Shown here: one piece after another, positions 21,096 through 32,058 of the stretch | Layout: the number at the start of each line of letters is the position of its first letter | Numbering within the stretch: position 1 is the stretch's first letter | Source: Acanthosepion pharaonis | Lineage: Eukaryota > Mollusca > Cephalopoda > Sepiida > Sepiidae | Assembly: GCA_903632075.3 (NCBI GenBank) | Contig: CAHIKZ030002089.1 | Coordinates: 260,001-324,000, forward strand | Direction: 5' to 3' | DNA: 64,000 nt | Program-made: the position numbers and the translations under genes | Notes under the pieces: model-generated | The model's database searches: none | What the model was told of the DNA's origin: nothing | Seen by the model: only the letters and a program-made list of their open reading frames with translations

Positions 21096-21627
21096 AATAC
21101 ATTTGACTTTCAATTTTTCAGCTTCCAACTTCCTTTTTCTTACTTAAGAAAGTCATAAATCGGAAATTAATTTTATTTACTTTAATTGCATAGGCAGAAC
21201 TAAGAATTAATAATTTTTCAGGATAAATATTTGGGAGATTTAATGATTTTCTGTTGCTGCAAGAGAAAAAGTACCATGAAGACGGCTAATAATATTTAAA
21301 TATTTAAAATGAAATGACTTGTTCTTTCAGAACGTAGGCAACCCTGACTCTCAATAAAATCGGTTTCTTCATTATATGTTAATTACCATGACTTGTTTGG
21401 AAAGATAATGGAGATTTTTCTGTCTTTTTCGCAGTTTTCAATTCAGAGTCATCTAAATCTTAGAAGGGCAACACTGAATTCAAAATTTTTCAAACGAAGA
21501 CGGATGTTCTCCACAAAGTCGTACGAACTTACAACTAGCACCTTTCGCTAAAATTTCCACTGTCAAGCAACTCAGACGTCTGAAGCTATGGGATACTAAT
21601 GCTTTACTTTGATTTTCTTGATGTTGC

Positions 21628-21632
<5 letters not shown>
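21096..21632. other. Gap without a recognised gene
   Basis: Nothing recognised. The minus frame at 21,480-21,698 runs into the ATT repeat as poly-asparagine. Confidence 0.4.

Positions 21633-21670
<38 letters not shown>
21633..21670. repeat. (ATT)n microsatellite
   Basis: About 12-13 TTA units. Confidence 0.97.
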
Positions 21671-22961
21671 CTTCTTCTGTTTTACGAACTGCCTTCAAAT
21701 TTCAATCTGAAATCTCACTGCGACTACAGTCAACAGATCATGCTACAATTATTAACATTTTTCTTCGAACCAAATATTGTTCGCCAATAGGCACATGTTT
21801 CTGGGCTGTTTTTTCACGCTGAATCTGAATATCAAGTCCATTTTTCCGATCACACCAAGTTTTCTCAGTACAGATAACTTCTGTTTTTCTTTTCATAGGG
21901 CAAAATACTCATTCAACTGTGATATGCCAGGGCTAAGTAGAACCAACCTTAAAAGTTTTCGGGTTAGAATAACTTATCATAAAAGAATAATTATCCCAAT
22001 AACTTAAAGAATGTATTTTCAGAATTTCCAGTTCAGAAAGATTTTTCTGAAAAACCCCACACAAAATTAAATTAAAGCAAACAGGTGTCATCAATTTTTG
22101 AACCAAAACTGGCAAAGATACGAAGGAATGAAAAATACATTGTCTGTCCATCCAAAAGTATAAATCTTCTTTTCTTAGAAAATCTACGGTGCTTTTGAGA
22201 AGGTTGCTCTCTTTAAATGCTCCACCAGAAATCAGCCATCATGTTAACATCCCTTTTGCAAAGTGCATAGTTGGCTATGCCTATCTGGTGTTTGGTGACT
22301 ATTTTAAGCGTTGATAAAGAAAATTCTAATCTTTTTTGTCTCAAATACACTCGCTTGACACCCTAACAACCCTTATTTATCGATATTCCTATGCATGTTA
22401 TACAGAGATTGAATGATAATGCCAGACCTCCGTAAATTCAAGTGATATGATAAAATCTTATTTCAGGTTTAAAGTAAAAACTACTAATAAAAACTAAAAT
22501 TACTGTTCTTGAATGACTTCTAAAGAGTTTCTTCTATGAAAAGTAGAGAAGAAAACAAATCACAAAGATTTAACAAACTAAGAACATTGAAGGCACAAGA
22601 ATATTTCCAGTGAGACATCTTCCATAAAATCAAGCATATTTAGGTCGGCTTATCTTAGCTGATATAGCTTAGAATTCATTTTGAAAGGTATTTGGATACT
22701 TTTTTCTTGAATGATAAACCATTTTAACATGAAACGAAATGTTTCAACTACATCACTCGCAAATTTAAGCTGTGGCCTATCCATGAGAATTCGATAGTTT
22801 GGTCTATTTTAAGAAAAATAGAAATTATCTGTATTGAGAAAACGTGATGTGAAATTGAATTCATTTTTAGATTCAGCGTAAAAAATAGCCCATAAACATG
22901 TGCTGATTGCCCAACAGTATTTGGGTCTAAAAAATGTCGACTGGTGTTATTAGTACTACTG
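21671..22961. other. Gap without a recognised gene
   Basis: Two overlapping frames at 21,777-22,007 (plus) and 21,933-22,151 (minus) show no motif. No repeat family recognised. Confidence 0.35.
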
Positions 22962-23004
22962 TTATTATTATTATTATTAGTAGTAGTAGTAGTAATAGTA
23001 GTAT
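22962..23004. repeat. (ATT)n/(AGT)n compound microsatellite
   Basis: TTA units pass into TAG units. Confidence 0.93.
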
Positions 23005-23452
23005 TTGTGTATTTGCATTTGTCTGGTGATCCTTATTTGTGAACTGAATGACAACAAGTATTCAATATATGTTTTCAAACCAAAGTCCAACTAAAGTCTC
23101 AATTTTCCCACTAATTTTCAATGGATGCATTTTCGTTTCTTTTGCTTTCGGTAGGTTTACAATTGCACCAATTATTATTAGCATTAGCCATGTTTATTGA
23201 AAGTAAAAATGTTCTCTATGGTGATTCAAAGATAGCAGTTTCTTTCTGGAAGCGTTAAAATTTACAAGCCATCTTTTTGCACTAATTAAAACTGATTCGA
23301 GGTCATCTTAAGAGCAATTGCCAGTTTTGTTCTCTCGAACGTATAGGACTTACTATTAGGCTTATTATGATTCGAATTTCTTTCATCATCTGAGTATACG
23401 TGCCTATAAAACCAAGTGGGAAATATTCACTCAAATCCCCAAATCCCCAAGG

Positions 23453-23455
<3 letters not shown>

Positions 23456-23510
<55 letters not shown>
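23456..23510. repeat. (TA)n microsatellite
   Basis: About 27 AT units. Confidence 0.97.
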
Positions 23511-23512
<2 letters not shown>

Positions 23513-24059
23513 CCTATATGCTGTAGTTATACAAATAAAAAAAAGAACATATGAAAATAGCAAGAATCACTGCTAACATTATTCAAATTTATTAGAGGAA
23601 TCATTACTAAGTTACTGACTTTTCTATGATGGCCTGCGACTGCGATAAAACGCTATAGAAATACTACGAATTGAATATCAATCAAAAAGTGAATCGTTGG
23701 GTTTGCATGACTTTGAAAAAAAAAACGCCGCTAGTGGGCGCCCCTTAAAAGGCGAACATTTCTCTTCCTAGCCTCTATTACAGTTTTTTTTTTTTTTTTT
23801 TAGCCCTAGCTTTCAGATGTAGCCGCATGCGGGTAAAATGTCGACCACTGAAGCGCGTTGATTCTCAAGGCTTTCTCTCATGACTATTGTACTCTATCAC
23901 ACAGGCAAATGTTACGCGCATGCGCGCACAAACAAACAGGAACAAGCACATTCTTATTATAGCTAGTTTCATATTTTTCCTTTCATCACATGTAATTCTT
24001 TTTGTTAATTGTTATTTCATTTATATTTATTGTATTATTTTTTTTTTACCTGGACTCAA

Positions 24060-24081
24060 TGTGAGTCCAGCCAATATTGCC
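24060..24081. repeat. Short hairpin
   Basis: 'ctggactca' and 'tgagtccag' flank three bases, a 9-bp perfect stem. It does not end in a T run and no gene precedes it, so it is not called a terminator. Confidence 0.5.
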
Positions 24082-24329
24082 AATGTGTGTCTGCCAATAT
24101 TGTTTGTGGGATAAATTTTTCTGGAGCTCGTAAATATTAACTCTCCGAAGTGTTTATTCCTGCAACATAATGGTAACTAATATATACCCCCAAATATTAT
24201 TTTCCCGCAAGAATTCATTTTTGACAATGCTTCCTCAGATAAAATCTGATAATACTTACTAGTATATATAAAAATAAAGAAAAATGTTGGCGTATCAAAC
24301 GTTAGTGAAAAATAAGAAATGAAAGTTAT

Positions 24330-24480
24330 ATGAATAGGTCTGGGATTCTGTGGCCGGTCGATCTCGTCAACTGATCGGTAAGGCGGCTGCTCTGGTATAT
24401 TCGAATCTAGCCTGTAACCTAATGCTTTGTTTCCGATTGCACCACTTTCTAACGGCTTTAAAATTACGGCCTGGGTGTTG
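24330..24480 (+). mobile_element. Possible tRNA-derived SINE (family F)
   Basis: 'gatcggtaaggcggctgctc' resembles an A-box region and 'atattcgaatctagcc' a B-box region, at tRNA-like spacing, in a locally GC-richer island. Only one copy is seen here, so it is tentative. Confidence 0.3.
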
Positions 24481-25542
24481 GGATAAAAAGCAAGAGAAAT
24501 AAGCTGAAATACATACTAGTAAAAATAAAACATAACAATGATGATTGTATAGCTTTTTCTCGTCGTTTCAACTGCCAGGAAATAGCAGAACTGAATCGAT
24601 TGTACTTTTAAATAGTGTTACATTCATTGAGTAGTAAAAAAAAGACAACTTTCTAACAGAAAACACAACTGCGTTTCACGGTCTTTTTTTTAATTTATTT
24701 TCTTAGTTCATTTATTTACTTCTTTTTGCTTAATTTTATCTGAACTAATGCAGCCTTAAATCCCAGGATCACGTATCGATCCCCAAATCCAATGTTCATT
24801 GAATCGGGAGTCCTAGTCTTTTTTTTTATTAAAGATTTAAACCTCCTTTTCTTCTCGCCAGATTGAGAAACCTGAGTCGCCAGAACGTTCCAGGGGCATG
24901 TTGCTCCGAAAGGCTGTGAAATAGGAAATTGCATTTGGTGACAATTTTATTTGCGGCAGATATTTTTCTTTGCCAACAATGCTTCAAGAAAACATCCATT
25001 CGTAAAAGTTGATTGCTTTCGGATATTAACTATTGATGCTTCTTTGGAAAGACAAAGCAATTGCAGACATAGAGAAAACATTGTCACACAAACGGCTAGA
25101 ATCTTTCAAAGATATCCGAGTTAATACCTTTATTACAAGAAAGTATACTGTCTTTTAAGAGAAAAAAACCTCCTCTAATAGATTTTTATTTGTTAGCTGA
25201 CTTGACAGAATCCATGTAAGGGCACAAGAGTTTTCAACTGGATTTAAAAAACAAAAAAACAAACAAACATTACTATTCTCCTTTTACGTGCCATGTACTT
25301 TTAAATTGTAGGCGATTATGATCCTTCACAGCTTTCTATTCTTTCTTGCTTTAAACAATGTTTGTCGTCTTAGTATCTATCTCACACCATGTTCTGCCAT
25401 CTGTTTACATACGATTGTTACGTATTTTGCTCTCTGACTTGCACCTGTTCTTCATGTATTCAGTTTGGCATGTGAGGGTCAATATTCCAAGCTGTATCAA
25501 TTCTAATTTATGGGTCCCAGAAATACTAACTTTCTGATTTAA
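24481..25542. other. Gap, mostly unrecognised
   Basis: A minus frame at 24,716-24,934 lacks a recognised motif. 25,275-25,340 ('ccttttacgtgccatgtact', 'gattatgatccttcacagct') resembles the 3'-terminal bases of the RTE-like tails on the minus strand. Confidence 0.35.
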
Positions 25543-25662
25543 GACTTACGGTCACATCACGTTGAAACACCGGTTTCCGTACAGCCACCAAAGTTAAGCA
25601 ACGTTGAGCCTGGTCAATACATCGATAGGTGACCACTCGGGAATACAAGATGCTTTAAGCTG
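25543..25662 (+). pseudogene. 5S rRNA-like SINE head
   Basis: It follows 5S rRNA over about 120 bases: 'cacgttgaaacaccgg', 'aaagttaagcaacgttgagc' (box A), 'ctggtcaatac', 'gataggtgaccactcgggaa' (box C region) and 'tgctttaagc'. Box A is intact. Several substitutions and fusion to a tRNA-like unit argue against a working 5S gene. Confidence 0.85.
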
Positions 25663-25835
25663 CGATGTACGGCTGGTGTAAAGATAATGGTTAGAAATGG
25701 TTGATCGTGAGCCGAGTTCCAATTCACGTTGGGTTCGTTATATTCACTTATGCGCAAATACCCTTGGGAAAGGCATGAATCCACCCCTTCTCCGTAACGA
25801 CCAATTTCTGACCTAAGCAAGTTACTTTTTCCGCA
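25543..25835 (+). mobile_element. 5S rRNA/tRNA chimeric SINE (family A, copy 5, best 5S head)
   Basis: A nearly complete 5S rRNA-like head (25,543-25,662) is followed directly by a tRNA-like segment 'tacggctggtgtaaagataa' with 'gagccgagttccaattc' (B-box region). The family A body follows: 'ttatgcgcaaatacccttgg', 'aaggcatgaatccacccctt'. The order 5S, tRNA, body is the same as at 14,763 and, inverted, at 5498. It carries polymerase III control sequences of two types in series (5S-type and tRNA-type). Confidence 0.85.
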
Positions 25836-26555
25836 CCCCTTTTAAAATTTGTTGGGCCTATTTTTTTCGGATTTTGGGAATGTTAGTCTACAAGCACATA
25901 TACTAATCAATAAAAGTTTACATTTTAATTTTAGTAAACCATGTAGATATTTTTCTAATGTATTGAAACTCCTGTTTGCCGTAAGTTATGCATATATTCT
26001 GCTAAGTGGTATTTACCGTTATGTTGCATGAAACACTTTCAGGAAAAATTATTATTATTTCCAACTTCAAATTTGCATATAAAAAAAAAACAGGAAAATA
26101 TTTTAATCTCGAGTAAAAGTATCTCTTTATATGATTTTTGATTCCTCTAAACGTTTGAAACATTCTTGGCCTTGAATCCTCTCATCAAACAATGAGTACA
26201 AAGGAACGTTTGAACCAGCAAAGTAATTGTTTTCTCAAGATAAAACTGGTTTGTTATGAAAGCTACTACATTGGATGCACTTAAGACTATTAGGATTACG
26301 AGATACAGGGAGTGTGACGAATTAGGAAGGTTTAAGCTGAGTAGGAATGACAAAGAAAACGTTGATAAAAATAAGACGTAGCGGCAAAAGTTAAAACTTA
26401 TCGCGGGAAACGACAATATGAACTGACGCGTGAAAACACGACATTTTAACTATTATAAAACGAAAACAGCAAATACTCTTTGATAATATAAATCAGAAAA
26501 AGGGCCAATTACAGAAAAATATTTAAATAATTTTCATTTTTCTTTAAATGATATA

Positions 26556-27176
26556 CAGTAAATTGCTGTGTACAACTAAATCTGCTGTACAAGTCGACCT
26601 CAAGAATTTAGATCAAAATTCTGAGTTAGGCCTGTACAGACTGCATCGATCGACCCCCAACCATACGGTAGGCTACCACTTTTGCCGACTGGTAAATGAA
26701 TTACATTGTATATTCAATAAACTGTTATTATGTGTAATTAAACTCTCATTACTATCATGAAATTGCGCAGATGTCAAGCATACAATACCTAGTTACCTAA
26801 ATGTATTACAATTCGTTTCGTTCGGTGTTTTCATTTAGTGTATCAGCAGTTGGACGCGATGCTTGCTGTGGCATTAACAGAGTGCTGAATTTGTGTTACT
26901 ATTTTATTATTTTATATTATTATTTTTTTTTTTTGTTAAAACGACAAATATGTTCACCAAATATCTTCACCAAATACAGGTTTTAGTGGGATTTACTTGT
27001 GGCAGCCTATTGAAGGTAAGGTAAGGTAAGCGGCGTACACTAATTGTGAGGAGGGCTGTCCCACTTGTTTTCAATTCGGTGATACATTTTTGCATTTTAT
27101 ACCCGTCACATAAGTCGACCCCCTAGTTTTGGAAATAATTTTCGGCTCGAAAACTAGACTTGTACGCCGCAATTTA
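26556..27176. mobile_element. Pogo/Tigger-like non-autonomous element (about 620 bp)
   Basis: The left end 'cagtaaattgctgtgtacaa' follows a TA. The right end reverse-complements to 'ccgtaaattgcggcgtacaa'. Both ends are followed inward by 'aagtcgac'-type sequence ('acaagtcgacctcaag' on the left, 'ataagtcgaccccctag' on the right). Termini starting with CAG and TA targets fit the pogo/Tigger branch of Tc1/mariner. The last bases on the right are mutated and the TA there is lost. The 60- to 70-codon frames inside show no transposase motif. Confidence 0.55.
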
Positions 27177-27479
27177 CGGAAGTACAAATGAGTAAAATAA
27201 ATGATTGGGGAATTTAACATTCCCAGGACGATTTAAAAGCAAGAGAAACATCTGTATACCTAGAGAAAATGTTTGAGAAAAAGAATGACAGAACAGGGAA
27301 CACAATAACCAAAAAAAGGAATCATAAAATGCACACGTATTGCTGAGGCGAACAAAAGACAGTATCGTCAACGCCCTGAAGAGACATGACAAAGATAGAA
27401 ATAAAATAGACGTAATATTCTTAAATATAAAAGCTGTAGAGTTAATGTTGACTGCGGGAGTAATATAATAACTTAGAAG

Positions 27480-27811
27480 AAAACACTTACTGCTGTCTAG
27501 TACAGTATTTACATTAGTCGGATTATTGTCCTCATCTTTGTCGCCATATTTGTCACAACGTTTCGGCCGTTGTACGTTCCGGCCTTCTTCAGGTGGTTGG
27601 AATTTCGAACTGAACCCTTTATTTCGATCACTGGGGTAGACTGTTCTAGTTCCACGTGCCATGTTTGATGGATGTCAATTATCAGTTATCTCCTGCTAAT
27701 TTTCCCTCTGAAAGTTCTCCACTGCCTTAACCAGGAATTGAACTCACCTTCTTTGGGTCTGTCACTGGATCTAACCAATGCCTTTATCCACTGTGCCATG
27801 TGTGACACATG
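27480..27811 (-). mobile_element. tRNA-derived SINE, family B, copy 3 (left half of an inverted pair)
   Basis: This is the best-preserved family B copy. On the minus strand the head reads 'ggcacagtggataaaggcat', B box 'gagttcaattcctgg', then the body block reading 'GTRTVYPSDRNKGF'. Next come 'cctgaagaaggccggaacgt' and 'caacggccgaaacgttgtga', then the 3' end 'gtaaatactgta'. The 162-codon minus frame at 27,174-27,662 is SINE plus flank, not a gene. The head meets copy 4 at a perfect palindrome near 27,811. Confidence 0.82.
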
Positions 27812-28010
27812 GCACAGTGGATGAAGGCGTTGGTTAAGTAGCAAAGTAAAACTCACTCTTCCAAAAACTGCAAAGAATATTAATTTTAACTTTATGATTC
27901 CCATTGTCATAAATCTGCAATCACAAAGATGAGGACAATAGTCCGACTAATGTAAATACTGTACATAATACCTCATCTCAGAAATATAGGCAGACTCTGC
28001 TGTCTAGTAA
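27812..28010 (+). mobile_element. Family B SINE, copy 4, interrupted by copied filler DNA
   Basis: The head (27,812-27,834, 'acatggcacagtggatgaag') stops after 'gcgttggtta'. The SINE resumes at 27,924 in its 3' part ('caaagatgaggacaatagtc', 'gtaaatactgtacataatac'). Roughly 270 bases of the body are missing and are replaced by the 89 bases at 27,835-27,923, which come from 28,196-28,284. Confidence 0.82.
27835..27923 (+). repeat. 89-bp templated insertion (copy of 28,196-28,284)
   Basis: It is identical to 28,196-28,284 at 88 of 89 positions. The difference is 'ccaaaaactg' against 'ccaaaaagtg'. It has the same orientation, 361 bp away. Confidence 0.97.
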
Positions 28011-28195
28011 CTGAAGAATCTTTCATCTTCAGTTACTCGACGGCAATAATTTCTTGACCATGATTAATGTTTTCTCTCATTGCAGACTGAACTTACAGAA
28101 GGAAAAATTGGGGTCATGCCTTCGAATTTAATATTTTTAAATATATTTCATGAAGTTACCATTTTATTGATAAATATTGTTTCATTTAGTATGTC

Positions 28196-28284
28196 TAAGT
28201 AGCAAAGTAAAACTCACTCTTCCAAAAAGTGCAAAGAATATTAATTTTAACTTTATGATTCCCATTGTCATAAATCTGCAATCA
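28196..28284 (+). repeat. Source of the 89-bp patch
   Basis: Unique-looking sequence ('taagtagcaaagtaaaactc' to 'ataaatctgcaatca') duplicated upstream within the SINE. The flanks of this copy are continuous non-SINE DNA, so it is the likely donor. Confidence 0.9.
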
Positions 28285-28344
28285 ATTTGTAAACTGAAAC
28301 ACGCATAATTTTATTTATTTTATATTTTAATCATTTCACCCCAA

Positions 28345-28725
28345 GAAAGGCGATAATTTCAAAAGAACGCAGGGGAATACAAGGAGTGAAAGACAATGAG
28401 AACATTTTAGAAACTATGTTTTGGGAAAGGGCAAAAAGGAAAAAGGATTCAGGAAAAATGATGGCGATTGACGTTGCATTTGTATTTTTTGAGTGTTTGT
28501 AGTTATCAAGGAAGCAAGAAATCGGAAGAGAGTTCCACAAGTAAGAAGTGTGAGAAAAGAAGCCATTAGAGTATAAAGTGTGTTTACAACTAGCAATAAA
28601 ACGGTGAGAACGTGTTACCAATCTAGTAGTGGTCTTAAATTCATGGAGTCGGGGTACAAAATATGAAAATATTTGTAGAAAAGACAGACGGAATCTGTGT
28701 CACATCGGTGAAAAAGTGACTGATG
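28345..28725 (-). mobile_element. Non-LTR retrotransposon 3' tail (jockey/CR1-like)
   Basis: Minus strand 'TRSHRFIASCKHTLYSNGFF' then 'SHTSYLWNSLPISCFLDNYK' and an 'NATSIAIIFPESF' terminus. These correspond to the 'TRxSHPFxV...NSLPASCFPD' tail. Stops and frameshifts occur upstream. Confidence 0.8.
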
Positions 28726-28923
28726 TCGAATTATTTGGTTATATTTAAATTTTCTTTAAACGGGAGATAATCATTAAATCAATTCAGCTTTTCTCATTAG
28801 AACAATGAGCAAACACATTATGAATTGTATAAAATTGTTTTCCTTCATATTTTTTATCTCAGTTTCCTTATGCGTCAGACTGTGTATCTATGATGTTTTC
28901 TTTCACCTCCGCTGCTCTCTATG

Positions 28924-28963
<40 letters not shown>
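28924..28963. repeat. (TA)n microsatellite
   Basis: A continuous AT run. Confidence 0.97.
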
Positions 28964-28965
<2 letters not shown>

Positions 28966-29385
28966 ATTTCAGTGTGAACTGGTTTTCCGTTTTGGCCAGT
29001 TCGCACTCACTTTTCCATCTTAAGGTGTTGGAGTCGCTTTACATTAGGTCCAGGCAGCCTGCTCTTTGCAAACAAAGGGATTGTTTGCTGTTCTGCGCTT
29101 CTAGCAGCTTGGTTGGTATAATTGTTTTTTGATTCCACATATAAAAATCGTAATTTTCGGATGACCACAACAAATTTTCCTTCACAATCAAGAACACTAA
29201 ATTCTTAATCTATAATTAGCAATGCCATGATGATGACATTATGCTATGTCGAAAGTACTCGGAATAAACACAATATGAGCCAAAACGGTGTTTTCCTCTC
29301 GGCTTTTAATAACCGCACAAAAAAGCTTATCCGCGAATATGAAAGGATCCCATCGACAATATGTAGGAAAACATTATTTAACGAA

Positions 29386-29388
<3 letters not shown>

Positions 29389-29473
<85 letters not shown>

Positions 29474-29483
29474 CAGACAGACT

Positions 29484-29538
<55 letters not shown>
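29389..29538. repeat. (CT)n(TA)n and second (TA)n tract
   Basis: A CT run (to 29,420) passes into TA (to 29,467). After a 20-base spacer a second TA run reaches 29,538. The spacer motif 'acagacagactgttt' is repeated beyond the second run (about 29,552), so the block is a local duplication. Confidence 0.93.
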
Positions 29539-29541
<3 letters not shown>

Positions 29542-29574
29542 TCATACACAGACAGACTGTTTCTCTGTATCACA

Positions 29575-29700
29575 GCTACCCAGTGTGGCTAGACGTCTGA
29601 TTGCTTCAAGCCGGGATCGAAACCGGACTGATTTGGCATCAAATCTACATTGGCATCTCGGCCGTGGAGCCGCGAAAAAGAAGGGCATTTTAACGTTTTT
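29575..29700 (-). mobile_element. Possible tRNA-derived SINE head (family E)
   Basis: On the minus strand 'ccacggccgagatgcc' resembles an A box, and about 45 bases later 'ccggtttcgatcccggc' is a good B-box match with a stem-like frame. Only one copy is seen here. Confidence 0.42.
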
Positions 29701-29777
29701 CTCTATACAAAATACGCCAGCGGCTCGGAGAACTCAATTCATACTTGAAGAGTAATGCTTAATAGCAGTAGTAACCG

Positions 29778-29778
<1 letters not shown>

Positions 29779-29826
<48 letters not shown>
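29779..29826. repeat. (TA)n microsatellite
   Basis: About 24 AT units. Confidence 0.97.
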
Positions 29827-29829
<3 letters not shown>

Positions 29830-29956
29830 GCCATATTTGTATGAAAGACTTACCATTATTTAGAACTATACACAGTTTGGACATCAACACTGCAACTTTG
29901 AAACTGGCAGCTATGATACCTATGTATTCTTATGCCAACACTATCTATATCGGTCT

Positions 29957-29958
<2 letters not shown>

Positions 29959-30037
<79 letters not shown>
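29959..30037. repeat. (CA)n(TA)n compound microsatellite
   Basis: CA to about 30,006, then TA to about 30,037. Confidence 0.97.
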
Positions 30038-30040
<3 letters not shown>

Positions 30041-30158
30041 TGCTATGTTAAATGTACTGGAAATTGGAAAGAGATTATTATTGAACATTAATATTTTCGT
30101 GTACTATAAATACTTTTTTTATTATTTAAGTGCGCACCTATCAAGGTACATTCTTAGG

Positions 30159-30344
30159 CAGTGACGTAGGGTGGGTTTTGACCGCCCTGGGCAATTTAAA
30201 CTATTGCGCCTCCTCTTTAGTCATACGATGTTATAAATTCTAGATTCGTACGTATTTTCTCAACCTAATTAATTTCTTTGAGTCCCTAAAAATTTAGCAC
30301 CTGGGGGCAATCGCCCTTCTGGCCCCGTCCACGTTACGCTACTG
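30159..30344. mobile_element. hAT-type MITE (186 bp)
   Basis: The left end 'cagtgacgtagggtgggttt' and right end 'ccccgtccacgttacgctac' plus 'tg' are imperfect inverted repeats. The right end reverse-complements to 'cagtagcgtaacgtggac'. The start CAGTGRCGTA is typical of hAT ends. The flanking 8-mers 'ttcttagg' (30,151-30,158) and 'tttgtagg' (30,345-30,352) match at 6 of 8 positions, as expected for an aged 8-bp hAT target duplication. Non-coding. Confidence 0.75.
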
Positions 30345-30689
30345 TTTGTAGGGAGGCTTATTTAAGTTAGCTTAATTTAGCAAATGTCCACATCGTTAAG
30401 TTTGAGTATGCTGCGTCTATCGTTCGAGTGATGAGGGTACTTTTGTGTTAATTATACGCATTTGAAATTCTAGACTTTGCCTCGCTTCGAGCGTCGGCTC
30501 GTCACCTGACAAGAAGTGTAAAATCTACGATCATTAGAAATAAATGCGTGTGTATATATTAGAATGTGTATATGAATATAAACCGGTTTGTTCTCACACA
30601 CACACACACACGTTTGTGAATGAGGGCCACTTTCACGTTTTCTGAATATATAGTGCTTTATTTTTTTTTAAATTATATTACATCATGCA

Positions 30690-30830
30690 AGACGTTGACG
30701 TGGTGTAAGTGTTACCATGGTTGTTTCGCTAGAACAATTAACAATTACGACTGCGTAGTAAGCTCGATCCTCACAGGGTGTCCCATACTTTCGACTGTGT
30801 GCCACATTGCAGCCAAGCTTAGAAAATCCC
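30690..30830 (+). mobile_element. tRNA-derived SINE, family D, copy 2
   Basis: An A-box-like 'gtggtgtaagtgttacc', then B-box-like 'gctcgatcctcacaggg', 'cccatactttcgactgtg', 'gccacattgcagccaagctt'. The same order occurs nested at 5125-5300 (minus). It is followed at once by a minus-strand LINE tail. Confidence 0.65.
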
Positions 30831-30859
30831 CATATCACCGCAAGGAAGTCAGTAAAGCC

Positions 30860-31265
30860 ACTAAGTCACATGGGGTCATTAAGTGTGATAGGTTAAAATG
30901 AGAAACCTTATTAAGGAGCAAGAACAATAGAACAACACTCTTGGGGAAAAACAGATAACAATTGACACTGCATTTAAATTTTTTATGATGAAAGTTGGCC
31001 GGAAAGCATAGAATCGGAAGAGAGAGTTCCACAAACAATAACTGAGAGAAGAAACTTACAGTATAGAATTTACAGTTACGTCTAGCTAGCTCAACAGTGA
31101 ATTGATGAGACCTTGCCGCCAATCGAGTACTGAGCTTAAATTCATAAAATTTTACGTACTATAGCGAAGAGCAATTACCAGGAAAGTATTTATAAAAAAA
31201 AAAACAGAAAAGCTCTATTAAGGTGGTGAAAAAGTGATTGAAGATGAAACGTCAGGTCAGGACCC
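30860..31265 (-). mobile_element. Non-LTR retrotransposon 3' tail (jockey/CR1-like)
   Basis: Minus strand 'AARSHQFTVELARRNCKF' then 'SFFSQLLFVELSLPILCFPA' and 'FKCSVNCYL'. This is the standard tail with a deletion around 'NSLP'. The other boundary blurs near 31,260. Confidence 0.75.
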
Positions 31266-31607
31266 AAAATGTGATATAATATCATTCCTCAATTTCATCA
31301 TTCGGCAGAAATAATGTAGCATTTACCTTCAACTAGAGACACACACTCTCGCTCACATTATTAGTTTGTTTTGTTTTTTCTTTGTGAAATTGTATGAAGT
31401 ATTTTTTTCCTCTGTTAAAAAGGTAACTTTCTTAATTTGAAACGTCTGACAATCGGATGTATTGCGATAAAGACTTTTACTTATGCTTGTCACGTTTTTA
31501 ATAAGATCCCTAAAATCTAACATTTTCATTTTGTGGGGCTCGATCCATAAGATATTGAGTACTGTACTAAAATTGAAATTACATTTCAATTAATTGTTTA
31601 TATTATG

Positions 31608-31609
<2 letters not shown>

Positions 31610-31668
<59 letters not shown>
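31610..31668. repeat. (TA)n microsatellite
   Basis: About 29 AT units. Confidence 0.97.
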
Positions 31669-31672
<4 letters not shown>

Positions 31673-31997
31673 CATAATGAAATAGGCAGACTCAAACACT
31701 ACATGACTGTTAATAAATAGCTCATTCTTAAAAACATCTTTCGGTCGGAAAAATACATTTATTTCGTCTTCCAGTTTTGATTCTAAAGAAAAAAAATACA
31801 GCCCGATGATGAATGCGTGAAGCATTTGAAAGTACTAGCTGAATTAAAAAAATACACCATATCCATTTTATACATAAGGATCTCATCATTCAGTGGATTA
31901 TTAGTAGTATAATGCTTATAATTATGTCTACTAGCGCTGGGATATCACCAATAATTGCATTAATATTGTTAATTGATTCAAGGTATGAGTAACTCTT

Positions 31998-31999
<2 letters not shown>

Positions 32000-32054
<55 letters not shown>
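32000..32054. repeat. (TA)n microsatellite
   Basis: About 27 AT units. Confidence 0.97.

Positions 32055-32058
<4 letters not shown>

Noticed and set aside
24060..24081. Transcription terminator hairpin
   Set aside because: There is no bacterial-type context, no T run after the stem and no gene upstream.
25543..25662. A functional 5S rRNA gene
   Set aside because: Sequence divergence, fusion to a tRNA-like unit and recurrence of the same fusion elsewhere show that it is a SINE head.
27174..27662. A 162-codon minus-strand frame, one of the longest in the window
   Set aside because: Its N-terminal block recurs at 13,063, 13,546, 55,312 and 57,370 as part of family B SINEs, and the rest is flanking DNA.
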